A stretch of DNA of 64,000 nt from Cytobacillus kochii (lineage in GTDB: Bacteria; Bacillota; Bacilli; Bacillales; Cytobacillaceae), in the NCBI RefSeq assembly GCF_020171845.1, contig NZ_JAIVAM010000016.1:1-64000 (forward strand), read 5' to 3'. The notes beneath the pieces were generated by a model. That model had not been told where the DNA came from. It was given only the letters and a program-made list of their open reading frames with translations, and made no database searches. The position numbers and the translations under genes are program-made. Positions 52,314 to 61,891 of the stretch are shown here, one piece after another. The first letter of the stretch is position 1; each line of letters starts with the position of its first letter.

Positions 52314-52403
52314 CTATAGTAAGGTTGCTGCTTTTTGGTCTATAAATCTAATTAACTCTTGTATATTGGTATGATTATGTATCATAAGATCGTTTCTATT
52401 CAT
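52314..52403 (-). CDS. Possible 29-codon ORF coupled to the recombinase gene
   Basis: Its ATG overlaps the recombinase stop (ATGA), a classic coupling signal, and it continues through NIQELIRFIDQKAATLL before TAG. Too short to judge. The rest of 52092-52399 has no visible gene. Confidence 0.25.
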   Translation of the reverse strand: MNRNDLMIHNHTNIQELIRFIDQKAATLL

Positions 52404-53062
52404 AAGTGCTCCTTCGAATCTTTACTATTTAATCTATATAATTTTTCGTATTCCCTAATTACTTTATAAAATGTATTCTTTTTTAATTCTAAGAGTTTCA
52501 TAAATTCTATACTCTTTATATCGCCAGCCCTCCATCTATTATAATTTTTTTCGATAAAGAATTTTTTTTCATTAGTTAAGTTAGAATAGTTTTTTTGTGG
52601 TCTACCTAATGCTTTTCCCTGAGATTTGGCTAGGGCAATTCCTTCGGCTTGCCTTTGTTTAATTTTTTTTCTTTCTTGTTCGGCTGCGTAAGCTAATAAA
52701 CTTAAGAATTGGTCTTCAAGCATTTTTCCAAGGTCACCCATGTTTCTAAATTTCCTACTATCAAACAATTCTTCATTATCAAGTACTACGATATCTGCTT
52801 TTAGATTCCTAGTTATATCTTTCCATTCTTCGATAATGCCATCATAATTTCTTCCAAGTCTGTCAAGGGAGTCAAAATAAATTAGGTCACCTTCACGTAT
52901 GAAATTTTTCAATACCTTATAATTTGGTCTGTCGAAGTTTCTTCCAGAGGCCTTATCTATGAAAATGAAACGTTCCTCAACACCTAGATCTTTCATTTTT
53001 AGTACTTGTCTACCTTCGTTTTGATCTTTAAAGCTAACTCTAACGTAAGCCATTCTAACCAA
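52400..53062 (-). CDS. Serine recombinase of the resolvase/invertase family
   Basis: A small serine recombinase (220 aa) that resolves or inverts DNA at short sites. The catalytic serine lies in YVRVSFKDQNEGRQ. The conserved DSLDRLGRN strand and a long E helix follow, and the C-terminus has a Hin-like DNA-binding part after ALGRPQKNY. TTG 53062 has AAAGGAG 8 bases upstream; ATG 53053 is possible. No matching crossover site was identified. Possibly a plasmid or transposon remnant. Confidence 0.85.
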   Translation of the reverse strand: MVRMAYVRVSFKDQNEGRQVLKMKDLGVEERFIFIDKASGRNFDRPNYKVLKNFIREGDLIYFDSLDRLGRNYDGIIEEWKDITRNLKADIVVLDNEELFDSRKFRNMGDLGKMLEDQFLSLLAYAAEQERKKIKQRQAEGIALAKSQGKALGRPQKNYSNLTNEKKFFIEKNYNRWRAGDIKSIEFMKLLELKKNTFYKVIREYEKLYRLNSKDSKEHL

Positions 53063-53454
53063 AATACATTCTCCTTTTCTGTTTAGCTAAATCAATACTT
53101 TTTTAGTTGCTCTGTTTTTAATACCTTATTTTTTATCCTTAAAAACTAGCATAAATCTTCTTTACACTTCTTTTTTAATTATAATTCCATTATAATACAT
53201 TTTGTCCTTAAAAGTATATATAATTAAAAAACGTTTATAAATATAAATTTACACATTTATAAACATTTAATTAATACGTATCCTTGTCGTCCTAAAAGTA
53301 TACTTTTATAAACTATTTTTAAACAAAAAAAGACAAGAATATTTTCCTTGTATTTTTATAATTATGAATATAATAAATTATACATTAATAAAATGATTCA
53401 ATTTTTCATCTGACAATAATTAATCAATTCTATTATGGAACTTATCTCTATTTT
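53063..53454. other. AT-rich gap
   Basis: No gene seen. The repeated word AAAGTATA appears twice (about 53210 and 53294) beside TTATAAAC-like tracts; possible recombinase or promoter sequence, not resolved. Confidence 0.4.
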
Positions 53455-54033
53455 TCAATTCGTTTTTATTCTTATAGATTCTGTACTGAATAAAAAAAAC
53501 GAAAAGATTGTAGTGAAGTTACCAAAGGCTAAGAAACCTTTAAATAATAATATATGAACACCTATTATCCTTTCATTTTTAATATTTATATGAATTTTCT
53601 CATATAAAAAATCTTTGATCAGTGTGAAAATTAATAGCATAAATAAAAATGAACCATCTAAGTAAGGTGATAATTCAAGGGGGATACACTCAGTGAATGT
53701 TGTCAAAATTACTCCTACCATAAAAGTTAATATAGCGAGAAGATATATCTCTATTCCGAATATGTCCACTTTCTTATTTTTACTTTTCTTGTTCATTGTC
53801 TTATAAACAAATTTCTCAAGTTGAAACTTTTTCTTCTTATCCATTATGGGACTAGGTTTAATCCATTTAGCATGATAAACTGTACCGGATTTATTACTTT
53901 TTAAGGTGATTATATCTTTTTTTGAAGTCGATTCTTCTGATTTCAGATAACTTTTGTAAAGCTTGTCTTTCTGCTTTATTAAAGTCTGTTTTATAAATAT
54001 GATAAACTTTTTCTTCTTTTGTATATTCTTCAA
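53455..54033 (-). CDS. Membrane protein, probably the frameshifted 3' part
   Basis: The frame encodes up to 192 aa with about four hydrophobic segments from FGIEIYLLAILTFMVGVILTTF onward. The first 40 residues (Lys/Ile-rich) look like out-of-frame translation. The more natural protein sequence there is in the next frame (53894-54070). A run of seven A on the minus strand near 53910 is a likely site of a one-base indel. Alternatively translation starts at Met 53844. Function unknown. Confidence 0.45.
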   Translation of the reverse strand: MKNIQKKKKFIIFIKQTLIKQKDKLYKSYLKSEESTSKKDIITLKSNKSGTVYHAKWIKPSPIMDKKKKFQLEKFVYKTMNKKSKNKKVDIFGIEIYLLAILTFMVGVILTTFTECIPLELSPYLDGSFLFMLLIFTLIKDFLYEKIHINIKNERIIGVHILLFKGFLAFGNFTTIFSFFLFSTESIRIKTN

Positions 54034-54070
54034 AATAATGAAGTGTAAACCCTTTAGATTTTTTCCTCAA
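53894..54070 (-). CDS. 58-aa ORF, likely N-terminal part of the membrane protein
   Basis: TTG start at 54070 with AGGAAGAAG upstream; reads MRKKSKGFTLHYFEEYTKEE and later ERQALQKLSEIRRIDFKKRY, then stops. It overlaps the start of the 53455-54033 frame, offset by one base, so a single A-tract indel would join them into one protein. Confidence 0.45.
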   Translation of the reverse strand: MRKKSKGFTLHYFEEYTKEEKVYHIYKTDFNKAERQALQKLSEIRRIDFKKRYNHLKK

Positions 54071-54553
54071 AATACTTCTTCCTATCTATTATGATATTAG
54101 ATAAACGTACTGAATCATATTGAAGAGACATAACGTTGATTTAAAAAGAGTGGAACTTGCAAGAATTAATAGTTCAGTAGTATGTATGTACCTTAACTAT
54201 AACGATAGTTCTATTATAAATATTAAGAAAGTGTGTTGTAGAAAGATATATTTTTGTACATTTTTGGTAACATAATTGACAGAATAATTAGCAGCTACTA
54301 ATATCAAGTTAATGTTTGGGCTCTAATGTTTAGTATTGAAAATTTTGTGGGTGATGCTATAAATTACTAATCCTTATATATCTCCTCTTGTTATAAACAA
54401 ATCATTTTTTATTGGAATAATGATTTATACAGAATTAATATTCGTAACATTTTATATTTTGATTGAGTATTTTTTTGAATGTTACCATTTTTCCTTTTCT
54501 CTAAGAAAATCCATACTAAGCCTAACTAAAAAACTTTAAATGGGGGTATTCCT
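54071..54553. other. Gap before resA
   Basis: No gene seen. It should hold the resA promoter; AT content is too high for a confident call. Confidence 0.4.
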
Positions 54554-55081
54554 ATGAAAAATAAGAAAACTAGGTTGTTAATCCGTTCTAGCTTATTACT
54601 TATAATGACTGCAGCAATTGCCTATACGCTTTATCAAAATTTATTCACAGAAAATGTGCGTGTTCAGGCAGGAGATCAAGCACCAGACTTTATTCTAGAG
54701 GATATGGTTGGGAATGAAATCCAACTATCTGATTATAGAGGGAAGGGAGTTTTTCTTAACTTTTGGGGAACATGGTGTAAACCGTGTGAAAAAGAAATGC
54801 CCTATATGGAAAATCAATATAGAGTATTTAAAGAATTAGGTGTAGAAACTTTTGCAGTCAATATTGGGGAAAGTGATTTGGCCATCAATACTTTTAAAAG
54901 CAAGCATGAACTTACTTTTAGTATATTAAAAGATAGAAACCGAGAAGTGACAGAAGCTTATGACATTACCCCTATTCCAACTACGTTCTTAATTGATAAG
55001 GATGGTTTAATAGTTAAAGTAATAACAGGTACTATGTCTGAAGAGGATATAATAAATTACATGAAACTAATTCAACCATAA
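54554..55081 (+). CDS. resA: Thiol-disulfide oxidoreductase ResA
   Basis: ResA is a membrane-anchored extracytoplasmic thioredoxin that reduces apocytochrome c before heme attachment. One N-terminal helix (LLIRSSLLLIMTAAIAYTLY) precedes the fold. The active CxxC is in NFWGTWCKPCEKEMPYM, and the cis-Pro loop reads ITPIPTTFLID. The 175 aa and the sequence follow B. subtilis ResA closely. Here it stands without resBC, next to decayed bdbC and sco genes, so it is probably part of a transferred respiratory-maturation cluster. AATGGGGG precedes the start. Confidence 0.87.
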   Translation: MKNKKTRLLIRSSLLLIMTAAIAYTLYQNLFTENVRVQAGDQAPDFILEDMVGNEIQLSDYRGKGVFLNFWGTWCKPCEKEMPYMENQYRVFKELGVETFAVNIGESDLAINTFKSKHELTFSILKDRNREVTEAYDITPIPTTFLIDKDGLIVKVITGTMSEEDIINYMKLIQP

Positions 55082-55114
55082 ATAATAATATTTAGTTAGA
55101 TGAATGAAATTGGA

Positions 55115-55400
55115 ACAAAACCCTTGAGAGTCTTTACTTTAGCAAAATACGTAGCTTTATACCTTGTGAACTATGCTCGTATAAACGTATTCTCATGTAT
55201 CCTTTGATAATTATCCTCGGAATTGTCACATTTTAAGGTGATTCATCTATTAAGAAGTTTTTACTACCAATGGCTTCAATAGGATCGTGTATTCATTCTA
55301 TCATTACTTGATTCAAAAAATACCAGTACTAGCAGAAATAAAACCTTGTGCCAACGGTATTCCCTGTAACTCAAGGGTATTAAGAATTCTTAAGAATGGA
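55115..55400 (+). pseudogene. Decayed bdbC (DsbB-like disulfide oxidoreductase)
   Basis: Reading across frames gives [24 protein letters not shown], which holds the first CxxC of BdbC (55165-55176), then a stop, GDSSIKKFLLPMASIGSCIHSII, more stops, and the second cysteine pair CANGIPC near 55347. Order and spacing match the BdbC family, but stops and frameshifts rule out a product. BdbC would oxidise the partner thiol oxidase BdbD. Confidence 0.75.
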
Positions 55401-55429
55401 AATTAGATGAATTGATTTTATAAATAAAG

Positions 55430-55887
55430 ATGTGAAAGATTTTGGTTTACAGAATCTAAAGGGGGAGATATGGGAAGCAGGTTTTGTATTTACAAACTGT
55501 ACCACTGTGTTTGTCTACTTATGATGACTAAATGGCAAAAATTCAACGTAAATGAAAGAAGAAGGACTAGATATAGAATTTGTTTCATTCAGTGCCAATC
55601 CAGATATAGATACTTCTGAAGTTTAAAAGGAATATGCTAGAAATTATAAATTGGATTCAAACAATTAGAATCTATTAACTGGATAAATCCCAACAAACGA
55701 TTGAAGATTATGCATTAAAGAATTTTAAGACTAGTGTAAAAAAAGACGATGCTAGTAATCAAGTTATACATGGTTCATCCTTTTATTTAATAGATAAAGA
55801 AGGATATGTCGTAAAGGAATATAATGGCTTGAATTTCCTTTAGAGGAAATGGTATCAGATATAAAATTATTAAGTATAGAGGATTGA
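55430..55887 (+). pseudogene. Decayed sco (SCO1/SenC copper chaperone)
   Basis: Segments KGEIWEAGFVFTNCTTV, EFVSFSANPDIDTSEV, KEYARNYKLDS, LKNFKTSVKKDDASNQVIHG and SSFYLIDKEGYVVKEYNG follow the Bacillus Sco protein, including the TNC...VC copper site, interrupted by frameshifts and stops. Sco inserts copper into the CuA site of cytochrome c oxidase. Loss is tolerable if only a CuA-less quinol oxidase (qox, downstream) is used. Confidence 0.8.
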
Positions 55888-55891
55888 TACT

Positions 55892-56227
55892 ATGATAAGA
55901 AAGCGCACCTTATTTTTTATTTTCTTTCCCTTTTCAGTTATTCTGTTAATTTTTATAACTTTAAATATTCCAAGGGATACTTTACCATCTCCCGATACTA
56001 GAATTATTTTAGAACATACTTATCAATCTTATATTGCACCTACATGCTTTGAAGAATCTAACCCTACGAACTTCCTTGCAGATTCTACTTTAGAATCTGC
56101 ACAAAAATTAAATTATAAACCACATTCAGCATGTACCGAAAAAGCTTTAAAAGCGGAAAAAGATAATATGTTTGTAAGTATCTTAAAAGAAATAGGGATA
56201 ATAGATAAATTATGGGATAATTGGTAG
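55892..56227 (+). CDS. Hypothetical exported protein (111 aa)
   Basis: An N-terminal signal or anchor helix (TLFFIFFPFSVILLIFITLNI) precedes an 85-residue outer domain with two cysteines (PTCFEESN and HSACTEKA). GAGGATTGAT lies before the ATG. It follows the broken sco gene and may have belonged to the same redox operon. Family not recognised. Confidence 0.6.
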   Translation: MIRKRTLFFIFFPFSVILLIFITLNIPRDTLPSPDTRIILEHTYQSYIAPTCFEESNPTNFLADSTLESAQKLNYKPHSACTEKALKAEKDNMFVSILKEIGIIDKLWDNW

Positions 56228-56573
56228 AGTATAAGAGTTTTATTCATAATTTTAAAAAGGAAATTTATAGCCAATATATTGTATAATGTATTGCTGAATA
56301 AAATTAGTATTTCAAGTGGTCATTAATGGTGAAAGTGAAACCAACTGGTTTTCTTTTATAAGCTCTAATGTTCTACCTAAAAATTCTTCAACTAAATTAT
56401 CTGTGTCAATAATTAATGATTCATAAATTGTTTTTTACCCTCAACAGTTTAAAAAATTTTTTAATTTTTGGGAGGAACCTACTGAAGATACCTTCCCAAA
56501 TATCAGTGTTCCACCTTTTTCCTTTTATATCATGAGTAACACCTAAATTTAATTGGTTGTTAAAAGGGGGATG

Positions 56574-56651
56574 AAATTTTAGATATTCAATCTTAGTACT
56601 CTCATCATGATTTTTCCCTACCTCACCTCTAAGATTGAATATCTAAAATTT
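56574..56651. repeat. 22-bp perfect inverted repeat
   Basis: The arm at 56574-56595 (AAATTTTAGATATTCAATCT plus TA) is perfectly inverted at 56630-56651, with a 34-base spacer. No gene lies in 56228-57054. Could be a tiny mobile-element remnant or a strong hairpin. Confidence 0.7.
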
Positions 56652-57054
56652 GCTGTTCTATATTTTTAATACTTTCAGTTTTAATCATAGATATCTTATT
56701 ATACATATTCCACTTATTATTTCAATTTGTTTAAGCTCCGAAATATCAATTATATAAGTTAATTCATTTTCCTCATTTAAAAAAACATATTCCTTTATAT
56801 ACATAGTACTTACTAGAAAACTATAATTATAGTTTTAATTGAATTATGAAATAAGGGGGGAGCAGACACACGATTTAATATTTCCATCGTTTGAATAATT
56901 TATACTAAGTCGTTAGATGTTTATTTAACTTTCAATTTGAACATGCAATAGAAGAAGTGGACCTGCTTTTTTTGATGTAAGTATCTTAAACAGCTACTCC
57001 AGTGCGGGGTTAGATAATATTGTGTATTTTAAATTTAAAACATAATAAATACTT

Positions 57055-57405
57055 TTAGCATTCTAATTGAGTTAATCTACCACACTGATTCTCCAAATAC
57101 CTAGAAGACACATCTGAAGAATTAGGAGAAATAACAATTTTTGAATCCTCGATAACTAATTGCACAAGTAAAACAGTAATAGTTGTTATGTTAAATTGTT
57201 TCCGTATTTCAATGGGGATTGTTAATTTCCCGTTTCGAAAAATACATTGGTTTAACCTACTATCAGGATGAAACCTTCTGATAATGAGTTTTTCTCCTTC
57301 TACATATATAAATACATAATCTCCATCATTAATTTGAAGGAGATCAATGAAAACTTTAGGTATCGAAACTTGACCATTTGTTGTGATTTTTCTGAGATAA
57401 TACAT
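57055..57405 (-). CDS. AbrB/SpoVT-like protein with two swapped-hairpin domains
   Basis: A 116-residue protein with two copies of the AbrB-type DNA-binding fold: LRKITTNGQVSIPKVFIDLLQINDGDYVFIYVEGEKLIIRRF (1-45) and IFRNGKLTIPIEIRKQFNITTITVLLVQLVIEDSKIVI (about 54-92). Most AbrB relatives have one and dimerise. It faces the M23 peptidase gene divergently, so it may control it. ATG at 57405, upstream binding site weak. Confidence 0.72.
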   Translation of the reverse strand: MYYLRKITTNGQVSIPKVFIDLLQINDGDYVFIYVEGEKLIIRRFHPDSRLNQCIFRNGKLTIPIEIRKQFNITTITVLLVQLVIEDSKIVISPNSSDVSSRYLENQCGRLTQLEC

Positions 57406-57731
57406 AATTTTAACTAACTCCTTTATTCAAATAAAAAAGTTTATTAATAATGTAGAATAGCTAATAACTCTACTTTTAGTTTCCTTATTACTATACTGAA
57501 AACTTATGATTATTTTGTGCAGATAATATGAAATTAGTAGCAAAGTTTTTGGATATTAAAAATATGCCTTTGACGCGCTTAATGTCTTTATTATTAATAT
57601 TAATTGAAAAGAAAATGAAATATTTTTTTTTGTTAATTTTTTTTAATATGATGCTACGATAATATAAATAACACCTTATTATAAAATATGAATTAACACT
57701 ATAAATAATTGCTTAAAAAGGAGATTATAAA

Positions 57732-58964
57732 ATGTATAAAGGTTTTAAAATAATAGTAGCATCTTTAGTAGTGTTATTAGTTGCTAATTCCGTCCACTTA
57801 CCTATACAAGCCTCAGAAGACAAAACTAAATTAAACGAGGAAGATAATCTAATTAAAAAGAAAATATCTACTAATGATTCTGAACTGGATAAAATAGAAG
57901 AACAGATTAATCAAATACAGGCAAATAAGAAAAATATAAATCAAGAAATAGAACAAATAGATACAGAAATAAATGATGCAGATCAAAAAATCATGAAAAA
58001 GGAAGAAGAAATCCGTATTATAGAAGATGACATTTCGAGGCTAAAAAAAGAAATTAAAGAAGTGAAAGAAAGAATAGAAAGTCGAAATGAACTATTGAAA
58101 GAGAGAGCCCGTACATACCAAGAAAATCAAGAATCTAATAACTACCTTAATGTTTTACTAGGCTCAAATTCGTTCAGCGACCTTATCTCCCGTGTGGGTG
58201 CAGTAGCAACGATAATTGAAGCAGATCAATCAATACTCAAAGAACATTCAGATGATTTAGATCTATTTGATGAAAAACAAAAAGAATTTACAAGTAAACA
58301 TGCTAACCTAAAGGAGTCTATTAATGGTCTTGAGCTTCTTTCAGATCAGTTAGAAAAACAAAAAAAACAAAAAAATAAAGTATTAAAATCCTTAAATATA
58401 GAAGAGGAGAGTGTAGTAACATATAAAATGGAGTTACAAGAAGAAAAACAATTATTAGCTTCTCAGGAAAAAGCAATAGAGAAAAACATAGAACTTAAAG
58501 TTAAAGATGACATACGGAATAATTTTCAAGGTCAAATTGAATCAAATGTTCCTAAAGAACAAAAATCTAAAGATTTTACGAATCCAACTACTGGAAATTT
58601 GACTTCGGATTTTGGAAACAGGAGTGGCGAAACTCATTATGGTGTTGATATTGCTAAGGCTGGAGAAGTTCCAGTTTATGCAGCTGCGGATGGTGTAGTT
58701 ATACGCTCTTATTATTCATCAAGTTATGGAAATGTAGTTTTTATATCTCATACTATTGATGGAAATAATTATACTACTGTTTACGCACACATGAAAAATA
58801 GAATAGTCAATGAAGGAGAGATTACTAAGAAAGGACAAAAAATTGGTTTCCAAGGAAATACTGGCCAATCATTTGGTCAACATTTACATTTTGAATTACA
58901 CAAAGGTAATTGGAATTCAAGCAAGACAAATGCGATTAACCCTAAGGGTTTTATTTCTCTATAA
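57732..58964 (+). CDS. M23-family metallopeptidase with coiled coil (EnvC/CwlO-like)
   Basis: A secreted 410-residue protein. It has a signal peptide ending near PIQASEDK and a long coiled coil (about 40-260, Lys/Glu/Gln/Ile-rich). A C-terminal LytM/M23 domain (about 290-405) has zinc-ligand motifs HYGVDIA and HLHFELH and the catalytic-type AHM. Similar proteins cut peptidoglycan cross-links or activate amidases. A Shine-Dalgarno AAAAGGAG precedes the ATG. It is divergent from the AbrB-like gene. Confidence 0.87.
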   Translation: MYKGFKIIVASLVVLLVANSVHLPIQASEDKTKLNEEDNLIKKKISTNDSELDKIEEQINQIQANKKNINQEIEQIDTEINDADQKIMKKEEEIRIIEDDISRLKKEIKEVKERIESRNELLKERARTYQENQESNNYLNVLLGSNSFSDLISRVGAVATIIEADQSILKEHSDDLDLFDEKQKEFTSKHANLKESINGLELLSDQLEKQKKQKNKVLKSLNIEEESVVTYKMELQEEKQLLASQEKAIEKNIELKVKDDIRNNFQGQIESNVPKEQKSKDFTNPTTGNLTSDFGNRSGETHYGVDIAKAGEVPVYAAADGVVIRSYYSSSYGNVVFISHTIDGNNYTTVYAHMKNRIVNEGEITKKGQKIGFQGNTGQSFGQHLHFELHKGNWNSSKTNAINPKGFISL

Positions 58965-59520
58965 ATAAACATGCATTTAGCTGAAACTGCTGACAGTGAT
59001 GTTGATTCTAAAATTCATAACAAATTAAATAAAACACCTTTTTGTGTATCTTGGTTATTGTTAATCTAATGATCACTTAGAGGTGTTTTTTATGTGAATA
59101 ACAGCTGCTATCCTTATATGTATAAATTTAGAGTAATTGATTTTTATTAAACGGAGACTCCTATAAGAAGCTACGTAGGATATGAAAATTCCCACAATCA
59201 TCCATTTAACATAAGTGTAATTTTAATATAAGTGCAGCTTACTTATCGCATTTTCAATCTTTAGATTTTATATATAAAAAGGAATTTCAAACGTAGAACC
59301 CTAATTATAATACATTAATTAATTTTATGACCGATATCGAAAATAAATCGTATAAACTAAAAAATATATACTTAAATAATTAGTCGCAGTATACTACGAT
59401 CAATTGATTACTTAAGATAATAGCTGCCCCTTGTATTAAAAGAATTAGCCCCTCAACATAATGTACTTATTTAGGGTTATGACTCAAAAGATACCTGTAA
59501 CTTAAAACCTATCATAATTT
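58965..59520. other. Intergenic after the M23 gene
   Basis: No gene seen. AAAACACCT (about 59031) and AGGTGTTTTTT (about 59081) form a long-loop hairpin with a T-run, a possible terminator of the peptidase gene. Confidence 0.45.
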
Positions 59521-60213
59521 TTAATTATTTTCTTTAGTCCATTTATATCCCATTCTCCATACAGTTTTTAAATGGTTTTCTTGTGGGAAATTAATGCTTT
59601 TTAATTTCCCCCTTAAATTTTTTATATAGGAATCAATCGTCCTATCTTCTATTTCTATATCATTTCCATAACTACTGATTGATCGCTTTAATTGATTTCT
59701 TGATAAAACCTTTTTTGGATTATTTAAAAACAAGGCTAGTAAAGCTGATTCCTTTGGCGTCAGTAATACTTCCTTCTCAAGATAAGTTAGTTCAAATGAA
59801 TTTAACTTTAAAATTAAACCATTAAAAATAATAATATCCTCTTTAGGATGGAACCTTCTTAAAACTGCCTCAATTCTCGCAACTAGCTCTTCCTCGTTAA
59901 ATGGCTTGGATATATAATCATCTGCTCCTATCCTAAGACCCTTAACAATATCTGGTTGTTCATCTTTAGCAGTTATCATTATAATTGGTATATCCCAAAA
60001 GGACTTTATATCCCTACAAGCAGTTAACCCATCCATTTCAGGCATCATTATATCAAGCAAAATCAAATCTACCTTATTCGTATTTGTTTGTAAGTATATA
60101 ATTCCGTCAATAGCTGATTCTTTCTTTATACAATTAAAACCCATTGGCTCTAAAAATAATGAAATTAAGTCAAGTATCATAGGCTCATCATCAATTATTA
60201 AAATCGTTTTCAA
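59521..60213 (-). CDS. OmpR/PhoB-family response regulator
   Basis: A two-component response regulator. The receiver domain shows the acidic pair in IIDDEPM, the phosphorylated Asp in LILLDIMMPEMDG, the switch Thr in IMITAKD and Lys in YISKPF. The C-terminus is the OmpR winged helix (LTPKESALLALFLNNPKKVLSRNQL; DRTIDSYIKNLRGKL). TTG 60213 is chosen because AGGGAG lies 9 bases before it; ATG 60222 would touch the binding site. It overlaps the kinase gene. Likely regulates the divergent qox genes. Confidence 0.87.
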   Translation of the reverse strand: MKTILIIDDEPMILDLISLFLEPMGFNCIKKESAIDGIIYLQTNTNKVDLILLDIMMPEMDGLTACRDIKSFWDIPIIMITAKDEQPDIVKGLRIGADDYISKPFNEEELVARIEAVLRRFHPKEDIIIFNGLILKLNSFELTYLEKEVLLTPKESALLALFLNNPKKVLSRNQLKRSISSYGNDIEIEDRTIDSYIKNLRGKLKSINFPQENHLKTVWRMGYKWTKENN

Positions 60214-61576
60214 TTTGCTCATCTCCCTGAAATATTATTTCGAATTGGGTTCCTTTTCCATTTTTACTAGTAAAAGAAATCTCTCCACCATGTGCAAATA
60301 CGATTTCTTTTACTATAGACAATCCTAGTCCTGCCCCACCCGAACTTCTTTTTCTAGATTTATCAACTCTATAAAAACGATTAAATATATATGGAATATC
60401 CTCTTTAGGTATTCCAACTCCATTATCTGAAGTTGTTATATAAATATATCCATTCTTTAATTGGGCAGAAAGATAAATTTTAGTACCGAAAGAATACTTT
60501 AATGAATTATCAATTAGATTATAAAGAATTTGTTCTAGTCTAAAAGGATCCGCGATAATGCTTAGGTTCCTTGGGCAATTAGTTATTAACTCCATATTTT
60601 TATCGTTGAGTTCCCACATGAACTTTTCTTCTATACTGTAAAATAGATGATCTAATCTAATTTCTTTTTTCTCTATTTTAAATGCATTTTTATCCATCTT
60701 AGCTAAAGTAAATAAATCCTTAATTAATATGGATAGTCTGTGGGCCTCTTTTCTTATTATAACTATATATTTATCTTTTTCTTCATCAGAAAGTTCCCTA
60801 TTATAAATTATATCAGCATAACCTTTTATTAAAGTTAGCGGTGTTTTTAATTCATGAGAAATACTATCTAAAAAACCTTTCCTTTCCAACTGCAAGTAAT
60901 TTAGGTCTTTTGCTAAACGAGTGATTGATTTTGATAAATCCCCCAACTCTTCATTTTTAATATTTGGAAGGGAAATTGAAAAGTCTCCTTCAATAATTTT
61001 AGATGTTGCTTCCTTCATTTTCACAAGGGGTTTTGCAAGTGCGTATGATAAGAAAGTAATAACGATAAAAGTTAAGATTAAAGTAAACACTCCTACAAAA
61101 AAGAAATTTTCATTAAGTTTTTTTACCAATATATGGATTTTGTCTGTGTTTTGGAACGTGTATACAAGGCCCACTTCTTTACCGTTATTTCCTATAGCAT
61201 TCACTGTAAATATGAAGTCATCATCTTTCCAATTACCTACAAGAAAATCTTCATTTGTAGTTCTTTCACTTATTTGAGAGTCAACATATTTATTTAATAA
61301 AGAATTAGAAGAGGCAATAATATTATTATTTGTATCTGTTATAATAACATCTGTTTCAGTTTCAGACTCCATAAGCATAATATGCGCAATAGTTTCACTA
61401 TCAAAGTGTTTTTCTAATATCGACACTAAAGAGTCTCCTTTAGCCTGTAAAGTAAGCTCTTCTTCATTAATTTTCGAGTGCACAATAGTTGTATGCAGAA
61501 AAAGAAACATAATAACTTCCAATCCCACAATAATAATAAAGAAGATACAACCAAGTTGTATGGATAATTTCCTCAT
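60191..61576 (-). CDS. Membrane sensor histidine kinase
   Basis: A 461-residue sensor. Two membrane helices (about 8-30 and 160-182) bracket an extracellular sensor domain. HAMP follows, then HisKA with the phospho-His in FLDSISHELKTPLTLIKGY, then the ATPase domain with NSLKYSF (N box), DNGVGIPKEDI and GGAGLGLSIVKEI. ATG 61576 follows GGTGAT; an earlier start at 61600 is unlikely. Overlaps its regulator gene by about 20 bases. Divergent from qoxA. Signal unknown. Confidence 0.9.
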   Translation of the reverse strand: MRKLSIQLGCIFFIIIVGLEVIMFLFLHTTIVHSKINEEELTLQAKGDSLVSILEKHFDSETIAHIMLMESETETDVIITDTNNNIIASSNSLLNKYVDSQISERTTNEDFLVGNWKDDDFIFTVNAIGNNGKEVGLVYTFQNTDKIHILVKKLNENFFFVGVFTLILTFIVITFLSYALAKPLVKMKEATSKIIEGDFSISLPNIKNEELGDLSKSITRLAKDLNYLQLERKGFLDSISHELKTPLTLIKGYADIIYNRELSDEEKDKYIVIIRKEAHRLSILIKDLFTLAKMDKNAFKIEKKEIRLDHLFYSIEEKFMWELNDKNMELITNCPRNLSIIADPFRLEQILYNLIDNSLKYSFGTKIYLSAQLKNGYIYITTSDNGVGIPKEDIPYIFNRFYRVDKSRKRSSGGAGLGLSIVKEIVFAHGGEISFTSKNGKGTQFEIIFQGDEQIENDFNN

Positions 61577-61627
61577 AATATCACCTAACTTTTTGGTCAA
61601 ATTTTATAAATACATTCTTAAATATAT

Positions 61628-61645
61628 ATGAACACATATTCATTT
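61628..61645. promoter_or_regulatory. 18-bp motif before the kinase gene
   Basis: ATGAACACATATTCATTT. It recurs with one change at 61874-61891 just before qoxA; a likely shared operator. Confidence 0.5.
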
Positions 61646-61653
61646 AAATTTCA

Positions 61654-61685
61654 AATACATCTATATTTCAAAGTATAGATGTATT
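61654..61685. repeat. 12-bp perfect inverted repeat in the kinase-qox spacer
   Basis: AATACATCTATA / TATAGATGTATT with an 8-base spacer; a hairpin or a dimeric binding site in the divergent promoter region. Confidence 0.6.
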
Positions 61686-61873
61686 CATCTGAATTATCAC
61701 ATTAAGAAATTTCAAACTAATACGCCATAATAACATCATAAAAACGTTGACTAGTTGTCACCATAGCGCTAGTAAATTTATGAGATAATATACCCGAAAT
61801 ATACCTAAAGCGAAGGAGGATTTACTGTATATAGTATAAGTTTTGCATATATAATACATGCTCATATGGTTAA

Positions 61874-61891
61874 ATGAACACATATACATTT
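61874..61891. promoter_or_regulatory. 18-bp motif before qoxA
   Basis: ATGAACACATATACATTT, 17 of 18 bases identical to 61628-61645, 35 bases before the qoxA start. Confidence 0.5.
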
